This document shows, in pieces, positions 1-6,724 of a DNA stretch of 16,783 bases (position 1 is its first letter; each line of letters starts with the position of its first letter). Where the stretch lies: assembly GCA_026396425.1 (NCBI GenBank), contig JAPLWU010000065.1, positions 1 through 16,783 of the forward strand. Direction: 5' to 3'. The translations under genes and the position numbers were made by a program. The notes under the pieces are model-generated. The model was not told where the DNA came from, did no database searches, and saw only the letters and a list, made by a program, of their open reading frames with translations. Source of the DNA: Microcaldota archaeon. Lineage in GTDB: Archaea; Micrarchaeota; Micrarchaeia; Burarchaeales; JAKAKT01.

Positions 1-1621
1 TGGGATTGCTGGAGATATAGTGGGGGATGCTTCCAAAACTCCCGCAGCTTCCTGGGACAAAAAGTATGTGGCCGCCTTTGTTGCCGAATATTTCGTCTGG
101 GAAGCTATCACTCAGGTTAAAGCTATGTCCCCTGAAAGAGACTATGAGGTTTGGGTTTTCACCGAGTTTTTTTCTTATGAAATCCTGGTTCGCAGGCCCG
201 TTCTTGCCTCTGAAGAGCGTTATTCTGGCTTCATTTGTTTCGTAAATCAGCTCGCCATTTTTTCCTTTTGCCGGGTTCGGGCAGTACTTCTCGGCCCATT
301 TCTTAGTCAGGTCCCAGTGGAACTCCGTTTCTTCCCTGTCAAAAACCTGTAAAATCCTGAGCTTCCCATCGACAACATAGTTCTCGCGGTTGAAATACGA
401 CTTCTTGTCTGGCTTGCTTGGCGCATGGAGCAAAAAGTCCAGTGCGAAGAAAATTTTATTCTCATCATCACTTTTTGACCTCTCTTCTCTAAGTGCTGAA
501 AACCTGGATTCCAGCCGCTTCTCAAATGGTTTGGCTATCGCCTTCGCTCTTCTTGCCTTGGTCCAGCAGTTGGCCAGAATGAAGAAGTAGCCGGAATCGA
601 ATTCAGTTGCACTTAGCGGCGCTAGGAGAGTCTTGAGGATGTTCTTGACACCGGAATCGCTTAGCAGAGAATCCTGTCTGCCGTAAAGACGGTCGTAGGT
701 GATTGCCCTGAAGAGAAAGTTCCTGCCGAGCTCGGTTTCGAATAAACGGTATTTCTCGAACAAATCGCTTACTGTTCCAGTCCCAAGACTGTTCTTCAGT
801 CTGTCAAAAAGCAGGTGATTGGAGGACGTGAAGAAATATTCCGGATTGCTCGCGAGAATGGCAAAAACCTGGGTATCCGATAGGGTCTTCAGATAGGCTT
901 CGCGCCTGGTCGGTTGGTTGTGCAAATCGTCAAGAGGCCTGCCGATTTCCGTGGCAATTGGGTCCATTGACATTACGGCAAAGACCAGGTCGTTTAATCC
1001 GATTTTTCCCCTGCAATACTCGATGAATTTACTTCTGATTTCACTGTCCATATAGACTGTGTCTAGGATGTAGCCGGCTCCGCCGACTTTTGCGATATTG
1101 CCCATGGCCTTAATCACGAGTTCGTGGTCTTGAACAAAGAGCTTCCATACATCCAGGGTTTGGACTGCCCGAAATCCCAGAACAGACCTTTCTTTTAAGG
1201 TTCTTGCCAGCTCAACAAACCAGTCGCGGTGTTGCTCAAAGTGGGATGCGCGGACGTCAAGGTCCTCGAATGCATCGAATGCCTCAAGTCCCTCGAATGG
1301 GTGGCGGGAGTAGGCTGCTTCTCCGGCATACTTCGCTATTTCAAGAAGCTCATTGGGGTATTTCAAAAATAGCGTGGCCGGCCCGGCCCATTCAAGAGCC
1401 CCACGTGCCCTAGGAAAAGCACTTTTTGAGTATTCCTTAAGTTTGAGAAGGGCCTCCTTCATATTTTCCGCGCTTTTTCTCGGATTACTCGAATTAGTTA
1501 TTGCATATACCAAAGCATCCGTGCAATCTGGCCCCAAAAACCGCCTGATGCCGGCTTCGCTTATGTCAGTAAGCTTAGTCGTCTCTTGCTTACTTGGGGC
1601 GGATACGTTTGCGATAGGCAT
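1..1621 (-). CDS. Large helical protein with candidate clan CD-like cysteine peptidase domain, 3'-truncated by window edge
   Basis: An uninterrupted minus-strand frame runs from ATG at 1621 off the left edge (540 codons seen, no stop). Residues 1-400 look mainly helical and soluble, with no signal peptide or membrane segment, and match no family I can name. Near the visible end two hydrophobic strands each finish in a candidate catalytic residue: LIVSFRGHS (His499) and ILFVPGSCGS (Cys526), 27 residues apart. A strand then His-Gly or His-Ser, and a second strand then Gly/Ala-x-Cys-Gly, is the pattern of clan CD peptidases (caspase, separase, gingipain, CHAT), which often follow helical repeats. 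This is motif reading only; the rest of the domain is missing. The gene starts 48 bases after the lipoprotein stop and has its own TATA-like box. Its GC is lower than its neighbours' (40-50% in lines counted), which could reflect transfer. Confidence 0.8.
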   Translation of the reverse strand, partial: MPIANVSAPSKQETTKLTDISEAGIRRFLGPDCTDALVYAITNSSNPRKSAENMKEALLKLKEYSKSAFPRARGALEWAGPATLFLKYPNELLEIAKYAGEAAYSRHPFEGLEAFDAFEDLDVRASHFEQHRDWFVELARTLKERSVLGFRAVQTLDVWKLFVQDHELVIKAMGNIAKVGGAGYILDTVYMDSEIRSKFIEYCRGKIGLNDLVFAVMSMDPIATEIGRPLDDLHNQPTRREAYLKTLSDTQVFAILASNPEYFFTSSNHLLFDRLKNSLGTGTVSDLFEKYRLFETELGRNFLFRAITYDRLYGRQDSLLSDSGVKNILKTLLAPLSATEFDSGYFFILANCWTKARRAKAIAKPFEKRLESRFSALREERSKSDDENKIFFALDFLLHAPSKPDKKSYFNRENYVVDGKLRILQVFDREETEFHWDLTKKWAEKYCPNPAKGKNGELIYETNEARITLFRGKNGPANQDFIRKKLGENPNLIVSFRGHSFNLSDSFPDEIFGNKGGHILFVPGSCGSFGSIPHYISSNP

Positions 1622-1644
1622 GCATAAACTATGCCCGGGCGAGT

Positions 1645-1652
1645 TAAAATAA
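1645..1652 (-). promoter_or_regulatory. TATA-like box for the 1621 gene
   Basis: The minus strand reads TTATTTTA, centred about 27 bases before the ATG at 1621. Archaeal TATA boxes sit about 26 bases before the transcription start, so the mRNA would be nearly leaderless, which fits the lack of a clear Shine-Dalgarno sequence there. It suggests this gene can be transcribed apart from the two genes upstream. Confidence 0.45.
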
Positions 1653-1669
1653 GTTTCAGTGGGAGATGC

Positions 1670-2731
1670 TCAATCGTAAATTCCCATTCGGACCGCCTCG
1701 CATGCTCCCTCGAGGCATATGCATCTTCCTTCCCCGCAGTCGAGCAGTGTTTCGCACGAGAGAGTGCAGGCGATTCCGGAGCAGATTGGGGCCTCGCGCT
1801 TGAGGACGCACTCGCTCGGGTGGCAGCACGTGGCCGGAACGCAGTCGGAATCGTCGTAGCAGTCGAAAGAGCCGGAGGGGAGGACTATTTCGAACTGGTG
1901 GGAGTACGCCCTCGTTTTTTGGCCGCTTTCATCCGCGTAGTAGGTGAATGCTAGCCTGTAGGTGCCGGGTTTCTCGGGAGTGAAGCAGGATTCGCCAACC
2001 GTGTACTGGAAGGTCGCAGACGCCCCTGTTGGAAGCTCCTTGTTCTTTTCGAAAGAGCAATCGACCATGCACTTGATAACCTCTGCTTCCTTCCAAGACC
2101 TGGCATCATAAACCTCGAACACGAAGGGAGTGAAACATGAATCATCGTAAAATACGCCCGGACCGAGGTTCTTTACGGTCACTTCCAAAGTGTCGCCAAG
2201 TTCATAAGCGCGAGAATCCGTTGAGATGAAAAAATATTCCGGTTCTGGCCCACCAGCTATCTCGAATTCCTGCGAGTAGGCTTTTTGGAGATCGGAGGGG
2301 TCGTAGGAAGCGATTAGGCTTGGGTCTTGCAGGTAATAATAGAAAACCGCTCGGTACGTGCCGGGCAAAGTGGGCGCGTTGCAGAAGCTAATCGAATAAG
2401 TGAAACTTATGGACTCGCCGTTTTTAAGCTCGCGTGGCGGGCCTAAGACGCCCAGCGGGCATAGCCCGAGGTTTTCGGAACGCTTCCACTCCCCATTCTC
2501 GTAAACTTCGAAATAGAATGGTTCGAAGTTTTGGCCCCATTCGTACCAAATGCTCGTGCCGAGATTCTCGACTGTTACGTTAATCGAGTCGCTCATTTCG
2601 TAATTTCTCGAATCCGTGGAAACGAAAATCTTGTCAGAACCCCCGGACGGGTTTGTCTCACGAACGCATCCGAATAATGGGAGGAGGATGACGGCAATTC
2701 CGAGCAAAGTAGCATATTTTACGTAATCCAT
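1670..2731 (-). CDS. Lipoprotein with two Ig-like (BsuPI-like) repeats and a 12-cysteine C-terminal domain
   Basis: 353 aa. A hydrophobic N-terminus ends in a lipobox (LFGC, Cys22), so the mature protein should be lipid-anchored on the outer face. Residues 34-158 and 166-283 are an internal duplication: each opens with (F)(V/I)STDSR.YE, continues N/EVTV.NLG and F.FEVY, and closes with PGTYR, a Tyr-rich strand and QFEI/QEFEI. This resembles beta-sandwich domains of the BsuPI proteinase-inhibitor/Ig-like type, by pattern only. Residues 291-344 hold 12 cysteines (including CC and CIC), enough for six disulfides or a small metal site. Its ATG abuts the TGA of the VIT-VWA gene, so the two are almost certainly co-transcribed and probably translationally coupled. 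Ligand unknown; a binding partner for the neighbouring VWA protein or a peptidase inhibitor are both possible. Confidence 0.85.
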   Translation of the reverse strand: MDYVKYATLLGIAVILLPLFGCVRETNPSGGSDKIFVSTDSRNYEMSDSINVTVENLGTSIWYEWGQNFEPFYFEVYENGEWKRSENLGLCPLGVLGPPRELKNGESISFTYSISFCNAPTLPGTYRAVFYYYLQDPSLIASYDPSDLQKAYSQEFEIAGGPEPEYFFISTDSRAYELGDTLEVTVKNLGPGVFYDDSCFTPFVFEVYDARSWKEAEVIKCMVDCSFEKNKELPTGASATFQYTVGESCFTPEKPGTYRLAFTYYADESGQKTRAYSHQFEIVLPSGSFDCYDDSDCVPATCCHPSECVLKREAPICSGIACTLSCETLLDCGEGRCICLEGACEAVRMGIYD

Positions 2732-5227
2732 TCAGCCACCCACCTTTGTCACGCTCTTCCCCTTGCGCGTGAGGGAATAAAATACCCATTTCTTCCCGTC
2801 GCGCTCGATTTTGTCAACGAGTTCCGCCTCTACCAGCTTGTCAAGGTGCTCGGAAATGGTCGCCTTGCTCTTGCCGAGCTTTCGGCTGAGGTCGGTCGGG
2901 GTCCTGTCGCCGTTCGTGAGCTCGCCCAGTATCTGGACTCGCGTGTCGGACGAGAGGGCGCGGTGCATGTCGACCTCGCTGACCTCCGCGCCGGGCCTCC
3001 TGCCGAGTGAGAAGACGACTGCTACGAAAAGGAGGACGAGAAGAGCCAGATACGGCACGTAATCAAAAACGGGCGGGGTCGGGGAGGGGGGTGTTGGCTC
3101 CGGTCCCGTCGTGGTTCCATTGGTTGGTGCTCCCTCATGGCCTGAGGGAGTGACGAGCACTTGCCCATCGCCGCAAACCCAAACGCGCTCGCCTATTGAA
3201 AGGTATTTCGCCATTTCGGGATTCGAAGCGAGCGAGAAGTATTCCGGTGAGCCGAAAGCTACCTCGCGAGGTGCCTCCCCATCTATGCATGCCGTATCCT
3301 TCCAAACCCCTCCGATTTGGACGAACGTTTTTCCCTCGACGAATTTGGTTTCGGCAGCATAGGTGGCCGCATCCTGCGCGGACTCTGCGCTCTTGTAGGC
3401 GGCGCCTGCGGTAAACGAGTTGGCGATTGCGCCCCAGCCTCCTATGGCCTCTGCAATTCCCACGTCCCGCCTGACCTCATCGCCCTCGGGGGTTGTTGAA
3501 ACGTAGGAGGTGTAAGGCGAGGGAATCCCGTATTTTATTGCGAGGGTTTTGACTTGCGCAACCAGCTCATCGCTTTCGCCTTCGAGCGCTATCTGGTCTA
3601 GCAGATAGCCGACTTTCCTCACCGCCCAAGCTCGCTCAACAAAATAATTCGGAGCGATGAGTTCGCATTTCGTGTTCGTAGGACATGTTTGCTTGTCCGG
3701 AAATTCGATTTCGTATTCGTATTTCTTTTCCTCGCCCGCGAGCTTGCCGGAAAGGATTATTGTGTTCGCACCCGAGCCCGAATATCTCCCCGCAATGCTG
3801 AGCTGCGAGCCCGAGAAGATGTCGGGGAGGGAGCGGGGGTAAACGTCATAGGCGCCGGCTCCTCCCGCAATTTCGAGCTTTACTTCGGTTAGGAGAGGCC
3901 TCGCTATTTTGTCGTAAAAAGAGGAGAGGCTCGCCTCGAGTTCTCCGTCGGAGCGGATGTAAGTGGGAATCCCATCCCCGAATTCGTTCGAAATTCTGTC
4001 AATGAGCTCGAAATCCACGTCCGTTCCTACCCCAAACGGGAAGACCTTGAGCGGAACATCCGCAGCTCCGCGAACCGCTTTTATTATTCCTTCGGTGCTG
4101 TGGCCGGTGGTGTCCTCCCCATCAGTGAGGATTACGACTACGTGAACCCTTTCGTCGTCAGCGAATTGGCCTTCGGCCATTACCAGCGCGTCGTTTATGT
4201 TCGTCGAGCCCGAGGCTTCGAGCGAGCGCGAAAAAATTTGCGCCTTGGCGACCGCTTGCCCTGATGCGGAAGTCAGTTCCTGCGAGTATAGTATTGCATC
4301 GCTCGAGAATGTAACTATATTGAAGCGGTCGGCGGGATTGAGCTTGCCGAGCCCGTATTCGAGGGATTTTTTGGTCTGCTCAATCTTCTCCCCGTCCATG
4401 CTGCCCGAAAGGTCCATCACATAAACGACGTCTTTGGGCATCTCCTCGCCCGGCTCGATTGTCGGGTAGAGGAAGAGCATGAAGTAACCGTCATCGCTCT
4501 CGTGCCTGCTGCCCACCAGCTTGACGTCATACTCGCGCTCGGTAACTCCGTAAAAAAGCTGGAAGTCCCTGTCCGGAATTTCTTTTGAGTAGTAGGTAAC
4601 GATTGCATTCGAATCCGAAACGCGCTCGACTTTCACGTCGTGAGTCGGGGACATGACGAATCCGATTTTTCCGGGAGCGGTTATGTCAACGGTGATATTG
4701 ACCGGGTCAATCGGCTTGGTTGTGTATCGCTCGGTGCTCAGCGGGTAGAATAGATAGTAAGTTCCTGCGTTCACTCCCACAAGCTGCTCGTAGGTTATCT
4801 GCACGCGAATCCTGCTGCCCCTCGGGATTACGACGTTTGCAGTGAACATTTCGGTACCGGAATACTCGAGAAGAGACGCTTCTTTCCTCTCCAAAACATA
4901 CTTGTTGTAGATTTCGCGGGCTTCGTCGCTCGACAGGAGCTGGCCCTCGTAAGTCTTGCCATCAACTACGATTTGGAAGTTTTTGACCGTGCCCGAATGG
5001 ATTGGGAAAATATACTGGCCCTCGATGTCGCGGTATCCGTCATTCTGGAACTCCTGGTCGACATGGACAGTAACGAATTCGTTTTCTATTTTCACGTTTA
5101 CGTGATGATTTAATATGAGCGGGTACGGGTCATCCTGATGAATGGGCATTATCATGCCGTCCGCAAATGAGACCAGTGAAAGCGAAATAGCCAGCAAGAC
5201 AAAAAAGGTCAGTTTCCCGAAGTTCAT
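2732..5227 (-). CDS. VIT-VWA surface protein with C-terminal transmembrane segment and winged-helix DNA-binding domain
   Basis: 831 aa. Signal peptide (residues 1-24), VIT domain (about 35-155), VWA domain (about 264-440) with an intact metal-ion-dependent adhesion site: DLSGS (Asp272, Ser274, Ser276), a Thr in STNIND near 342, and TDGED near 369. The conserved tail of VIT-VWA proteins (KYGIPSPYTSYV) is near 565-577. A Thr/Pro-rich linker (about 700-720) leads to one membrane helix (about 723-741) followed by Arg-Arg, then an ArsR-like winged helix (about 752-825: LSSDTRVQILGEL, recognition helix around SKATISEHLDKLVE, wing around DGKKWVFYSLT). Predicted topology is VIT/VWA outside, HTH inside, making it a one-component membrane regulator. 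The fusion is in one uninterrupted frame. It abuts the lipoprotein gene downstream. Start chosen for the signal peptide and a GGTGG run just upstream. Confidence 0.93.
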   Translation of the reverse strand: MNFGKLTFFVLLAISLSLVSFADGMIMPIHQDDPYPLILNHHVNVKIENEFVTVHVDQEFQNDGYRDIEGQYIFPIHSGTVKNFQIVVDGKTYEGQLLSSDEAREIYNKYVLERKEASLLEYSGTEMFTANVVIPRGSRIRVQITYEQLVGVNAGTYYLFYPLSTERYTTKPIDPVNITVDITAPGKIGFVMSPTHDVKVERVSDSNAIVTYYSKEIPDRDFQLFYGVTEREYDVKLVGSRHESDDGYFMLFLYPTIEPGEEMPKDVVYVMDLSGSMDGEKIEQTKKSLEYGLGKLNPADRFNIVTFSSDAILYSQELTSASGQAVAKAQIFSRSLEASGSTNINDALVMAEGQFADDERVHVVVILTDGEDTTGHSTEGIIKAVRGAADVPLKVFPFGVGTDVDFELIDRISNEFGDGIPTYIRSDGELEASLSSFYDKIARPLLTEVKLEIAGGAGAYDVYPRSLPDIFSGSQLSIAGRYSGSGANTIILSGKLAGEEKKYEYEIEFPDKQTCPTNTKCELIAPNYFVERAWAVRKVGYLLDQIALEGESDELVAQVKTLAIKYGIPSPYTSYVSTTPEGDEVRRDVGIAEAIGGWGAIANSFTAGAAYKSAESAQDAATYAAETKFVEGKTFVQIGGVWKDTACIDGEAPREVAFGSPEYFSLASNPEMAKYLSIGERVWVCGDGQVLVTPSGHEGAPTNGTTTGPEPTPPSPTPPVFDYVPYLALLVLLFVAVVFSLGRRPGAEVSEVDMHRALSSDTRVQILGELTNGDRTPTDLSRKLGKSKATISEHLDKLVEAELVDKIERDGKKWVFYSLTRKGKSVTKVGG

Positions 5228-5247
5228 TCAAACCACCCGATAAGCTT

Positions 5248-5297
5248 ACCGAACCATTTATTATATGGGTTGTGGTATTGTTCGGCCGCCACCGAAC
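5248..5297. promoter_or_regulatory. Three ACCGAAC sites around the TATA box: candidate operator
   Basis: ACCGAAC occurs at 5248-5254 and 5291-5297, and its inverse GTTCGG at 5280-5285. The last two form a perfect 6-base inverted repeat (5280-5297) with 6 bases between. One copy lies between the TATA box (5257-5266) and the start codon, and the inverted pair lies just upstream of the box. The arrangement suits a dimeric winged-helix regulator, and the gene it controls encodes one. Autoregulation is inference. Confidence 0.4.
5257..5266 (-). promoter_or_regulatory. TATA box of the VIT-VWA-wHTH/lipoprotein operon
   Basis: The minus strand reads ATATAATAAA, about 35 bases before the ATG at 5227. 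A transcription start near 5236 would give a leader of about 9 bases, with a GGTGG Shine-Dalgarno-like run just before the start codon. Confidence 0.6.
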
Positions 5298-5457
5298 GAT
5301 ATTTTCAGCACTTTTTTGGGCCGGGTTTTGGCCCGGGTCTGGCCTGATTTGAAAGTTTTTTGCAGGGCGGGTATTTTTTTCGACGGGAGGGGTATTGTTA
5401 ATAAATGTTGATTTGGAATGTAAATGCGGTTGGAATGGGGAAACTTGCAGGGATTCG

Positions 5458-6570
5458 ATGAAGATTGCCCAAGTGGTGCACTCCTTCCCGCCCGATACGG
5501 GGGGAATTGAGGGGCACACGTACAACCTCGCGAAGGGCATGGCCGCCCGCGGGCACGAGGTAACGGTTTTCACCTCGAAACCGAAGGGAGCGAAAAACGA
5601 TGAATTGGTGGATGGCTTTCGAGTCCGAAGGTTCCCATACATCAATGTCCTCTCGCTTTCTTCGGTTCGAATCATCCCTTTTCTCACTCTTCATCTCCTG
5701 AGGGCCGATGCCGACGTCTACCACTCCCACGGCTACGGCTCGCTCCAGCCCTTCTGCGCCGCAGTGGCTGCGAAGATAAGGGGGAAACCCTTCGTCTTCA
5801 CTTTGCATGGCTACCCGAAGATGGAGGGGCCGATGGCCGTGATGCAGTGGCTCTACAAGAACACGCTAGCTCGCTTTTATTTGTGGGCCGCGAGCTCGGT
5901 GATAAGCGTCGCCTCGGCCAACATAACCAACATCGCGGCGGAAGTGGACGGCAGGAAAATCCGCGTCATACACAACGGCGTGGACATGGAAATGTTCAAA
6001 TGCAAGAACGGGATAACGAAGGCGAAAAACAGGATCGTTTACGTTGGAAGGCTCGACAAGTACAAAGGAATCGATTCCCTGGTTCGGGCATTCGCGCGGA
6101 TAAAAACCGAATTTCCCGACGCCGAGCTCTCGCTTGTGGGGAGGGATGAGGGGATAAAACAGGAACTCGAGGGGATGGCAAATCAGCTTGGCATTAAAAT
6201 AAATTTCAGCGAAGCCAACGAAAGCGAAATGCCGAACATTTATGATGATGCGGCTGCGGTCGTTTTGCCCAGCAAGTACGAGGGCATGAGCCTCGTCATA
6301 TTGGAGGCAATCGCGTGCGAGAGGCCAATGCTCTCCACCAAGGTCGGCGAAGCCCCAAGCCTCTTCAAGGAAGTCTACAGGAAGCACGCGCACCTGCTTC
6401 TCTTCGACACCGAGGAGGAGCTCGCCTGGAAGATAAGGGACGTGCTTAAGAACAAGGCGAGGTATGAGGCAATAGCCGCGGGCGCGAGGAAGAGGCTCGT
6501 GGAAAAATACTCGTGGGGGATGGTCTGCGACGAAACCCTGAAAGTCTACGAGCGCGTGATGCGCGCGTGA
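5458..6570 (+). CDS. GT4-family (GT-B fold) glycosyltransferase
   Basis: 370 aa, a usual length for the family. Transfers a sugar from an NDP-sugar to an acceptor in the cytoplasm or at the inner membrane face. The N-terminal half has the Gly-rich loop DTGGIEGHTYNLAKGMAARG (13-32), HSHGYG (89-94) and FTLHGYP (114-120). The C-terminal half has VIHNGVDMEMF (170-180), IVYVGRLDKYKGID (193-206) and the EX7E sugar-nucleotide motif (Glu275 and Glu283 in KYEGMSLVILEA). Start set at 5458 because MKIAQVVHSF is the normal family N-terminus; an in-frame TTG upstream (5395) would add an unrelated Cys-rich stretch. Donor and acceptor cannot be read from sequence; the downstream mutase and nucleotidyltransferases suggest a hexose or HexNAc donor made locally. 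Confidence 0.93.
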   Translation: MKIAQVVHSFPPDTGGIEGHTYNLAKGMAARGHEVTVFTSKPKGAKNDELVDGFRVRRFPYINVLSLSSVRIIPFLTLHLLRADADVYHSHGYGSLQPFCAAVAAKIRGKPFVFTLHGYPKMEGPMAVMQWLYKNTLARFYLWAASSVISVASANITNIAAEVDGRKIRVIHNGVDMEMFKCKNGITKAKNRIVYVGRLDKYKGIDSLVRAFARIKTEFPDAELSLVGRDEGIKQELEGMANQLGIKINFSEANESEMPNIYDDAAAVVLPSKYEGMSLVILEAIACERPMLSTKVGEAPSLFKEVYRKHAHLLLFDTEEELAWKIRDVLKNKARYEAIAAGARKRLVEKYSWGMVCDETLKVYERVMRA

Positions 6571-6588
6571 GATTGGTCACACACCCAC

Positions 6589-6654
6589 CACATACCCACA
6601 TCCGAGCTGGGTTATGCGTGAACGCATGCTCGTCTCGTTGGATGTGAGTATGTG
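6589..6654. repeat. Long imperfect hairpin between the glycosyltransferase and mutase genes
   Basis: Arms at 6589-6603 and 6640-6654 pair over 15 positions with one mismatch (CACATACcCACATCC against GGATGTGaGTATGTG). Inside are a second stem CGAGC/GCTCG (6603-6607, 6628-6632) and a third, ATGCG-TGAA-CGCAT (6614-6627). No T-run follows on the plus strand, so a simple terminator is not indicated. It could be an mRNA leader structure of the mutase gene (the TTG start is 68 bases downstream), a processing site or a dispersed element. Confidence 0.6.
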
Positions 6655-6710
6655 ACGCCCGACTGGGTTGGTTTGTGGCCGACGGATAACCGCGCCGAGG
6701 AAGGGGGTGT

Positions 6711-6724
6711 GGGGTGATTTTTTG
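6711..6724 (+). promoter_or_regulatory. Shine-Dalgarno that sets a TTG start for the mutase
   Basis: GGGGTGA (6711-6717) lies 4 bases before TTG at 6722. The same GGTGA-TTT arrangement precedes the ATG at 8973. The protein then begins at the conserved AKYFGTNGIRG, so the longer in-frame starts at TTG 6668 and GTG 6707 are not needed. Confidence 0.6.

Larger units (their letters stand above)
5228..5457. other. Divergent intergenic region between the VIT-VWA and glycosyltransferase genes
   Basis: 230 bases between divergent starts. Besides the minus-strand TATA box and ACCGAAC sites listed separately, it holds a GGGCC/GGCCC hairpin (5318-5334, 7-base loop) and a possible plus-strand TATA-like run TTAATAAAT at 5398-5406, about 52 bases before the glycosyltransferase ATG. 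No RNA gene or further coding region seen. Confidence 0.5.

Noticed and set aside
20..1954. Several short plus-strand frames in the first 2 kb
   Set aside because: They lie opposite the two minus-strand genes, are short and have no recognisable content.
5318..5334. GGGCC/GGCCC hairpin as a terminator
   Set aside because: It lies between two divergent promoters, where no transcript should end.
5395..5457. TTG start at 5395 for the glycosyltransferase
   Set aside because: It adds 21 residues not seen in the family; ATG 5458 gives the standard N-terminus.
6668..6721. Upstream TTG or GTG start for the mutase
   Set aside because: It adds a non-conserved stretch; TTG 6722 has a Shine-Dalgarno and the conserved KYFGTNGIRG start.
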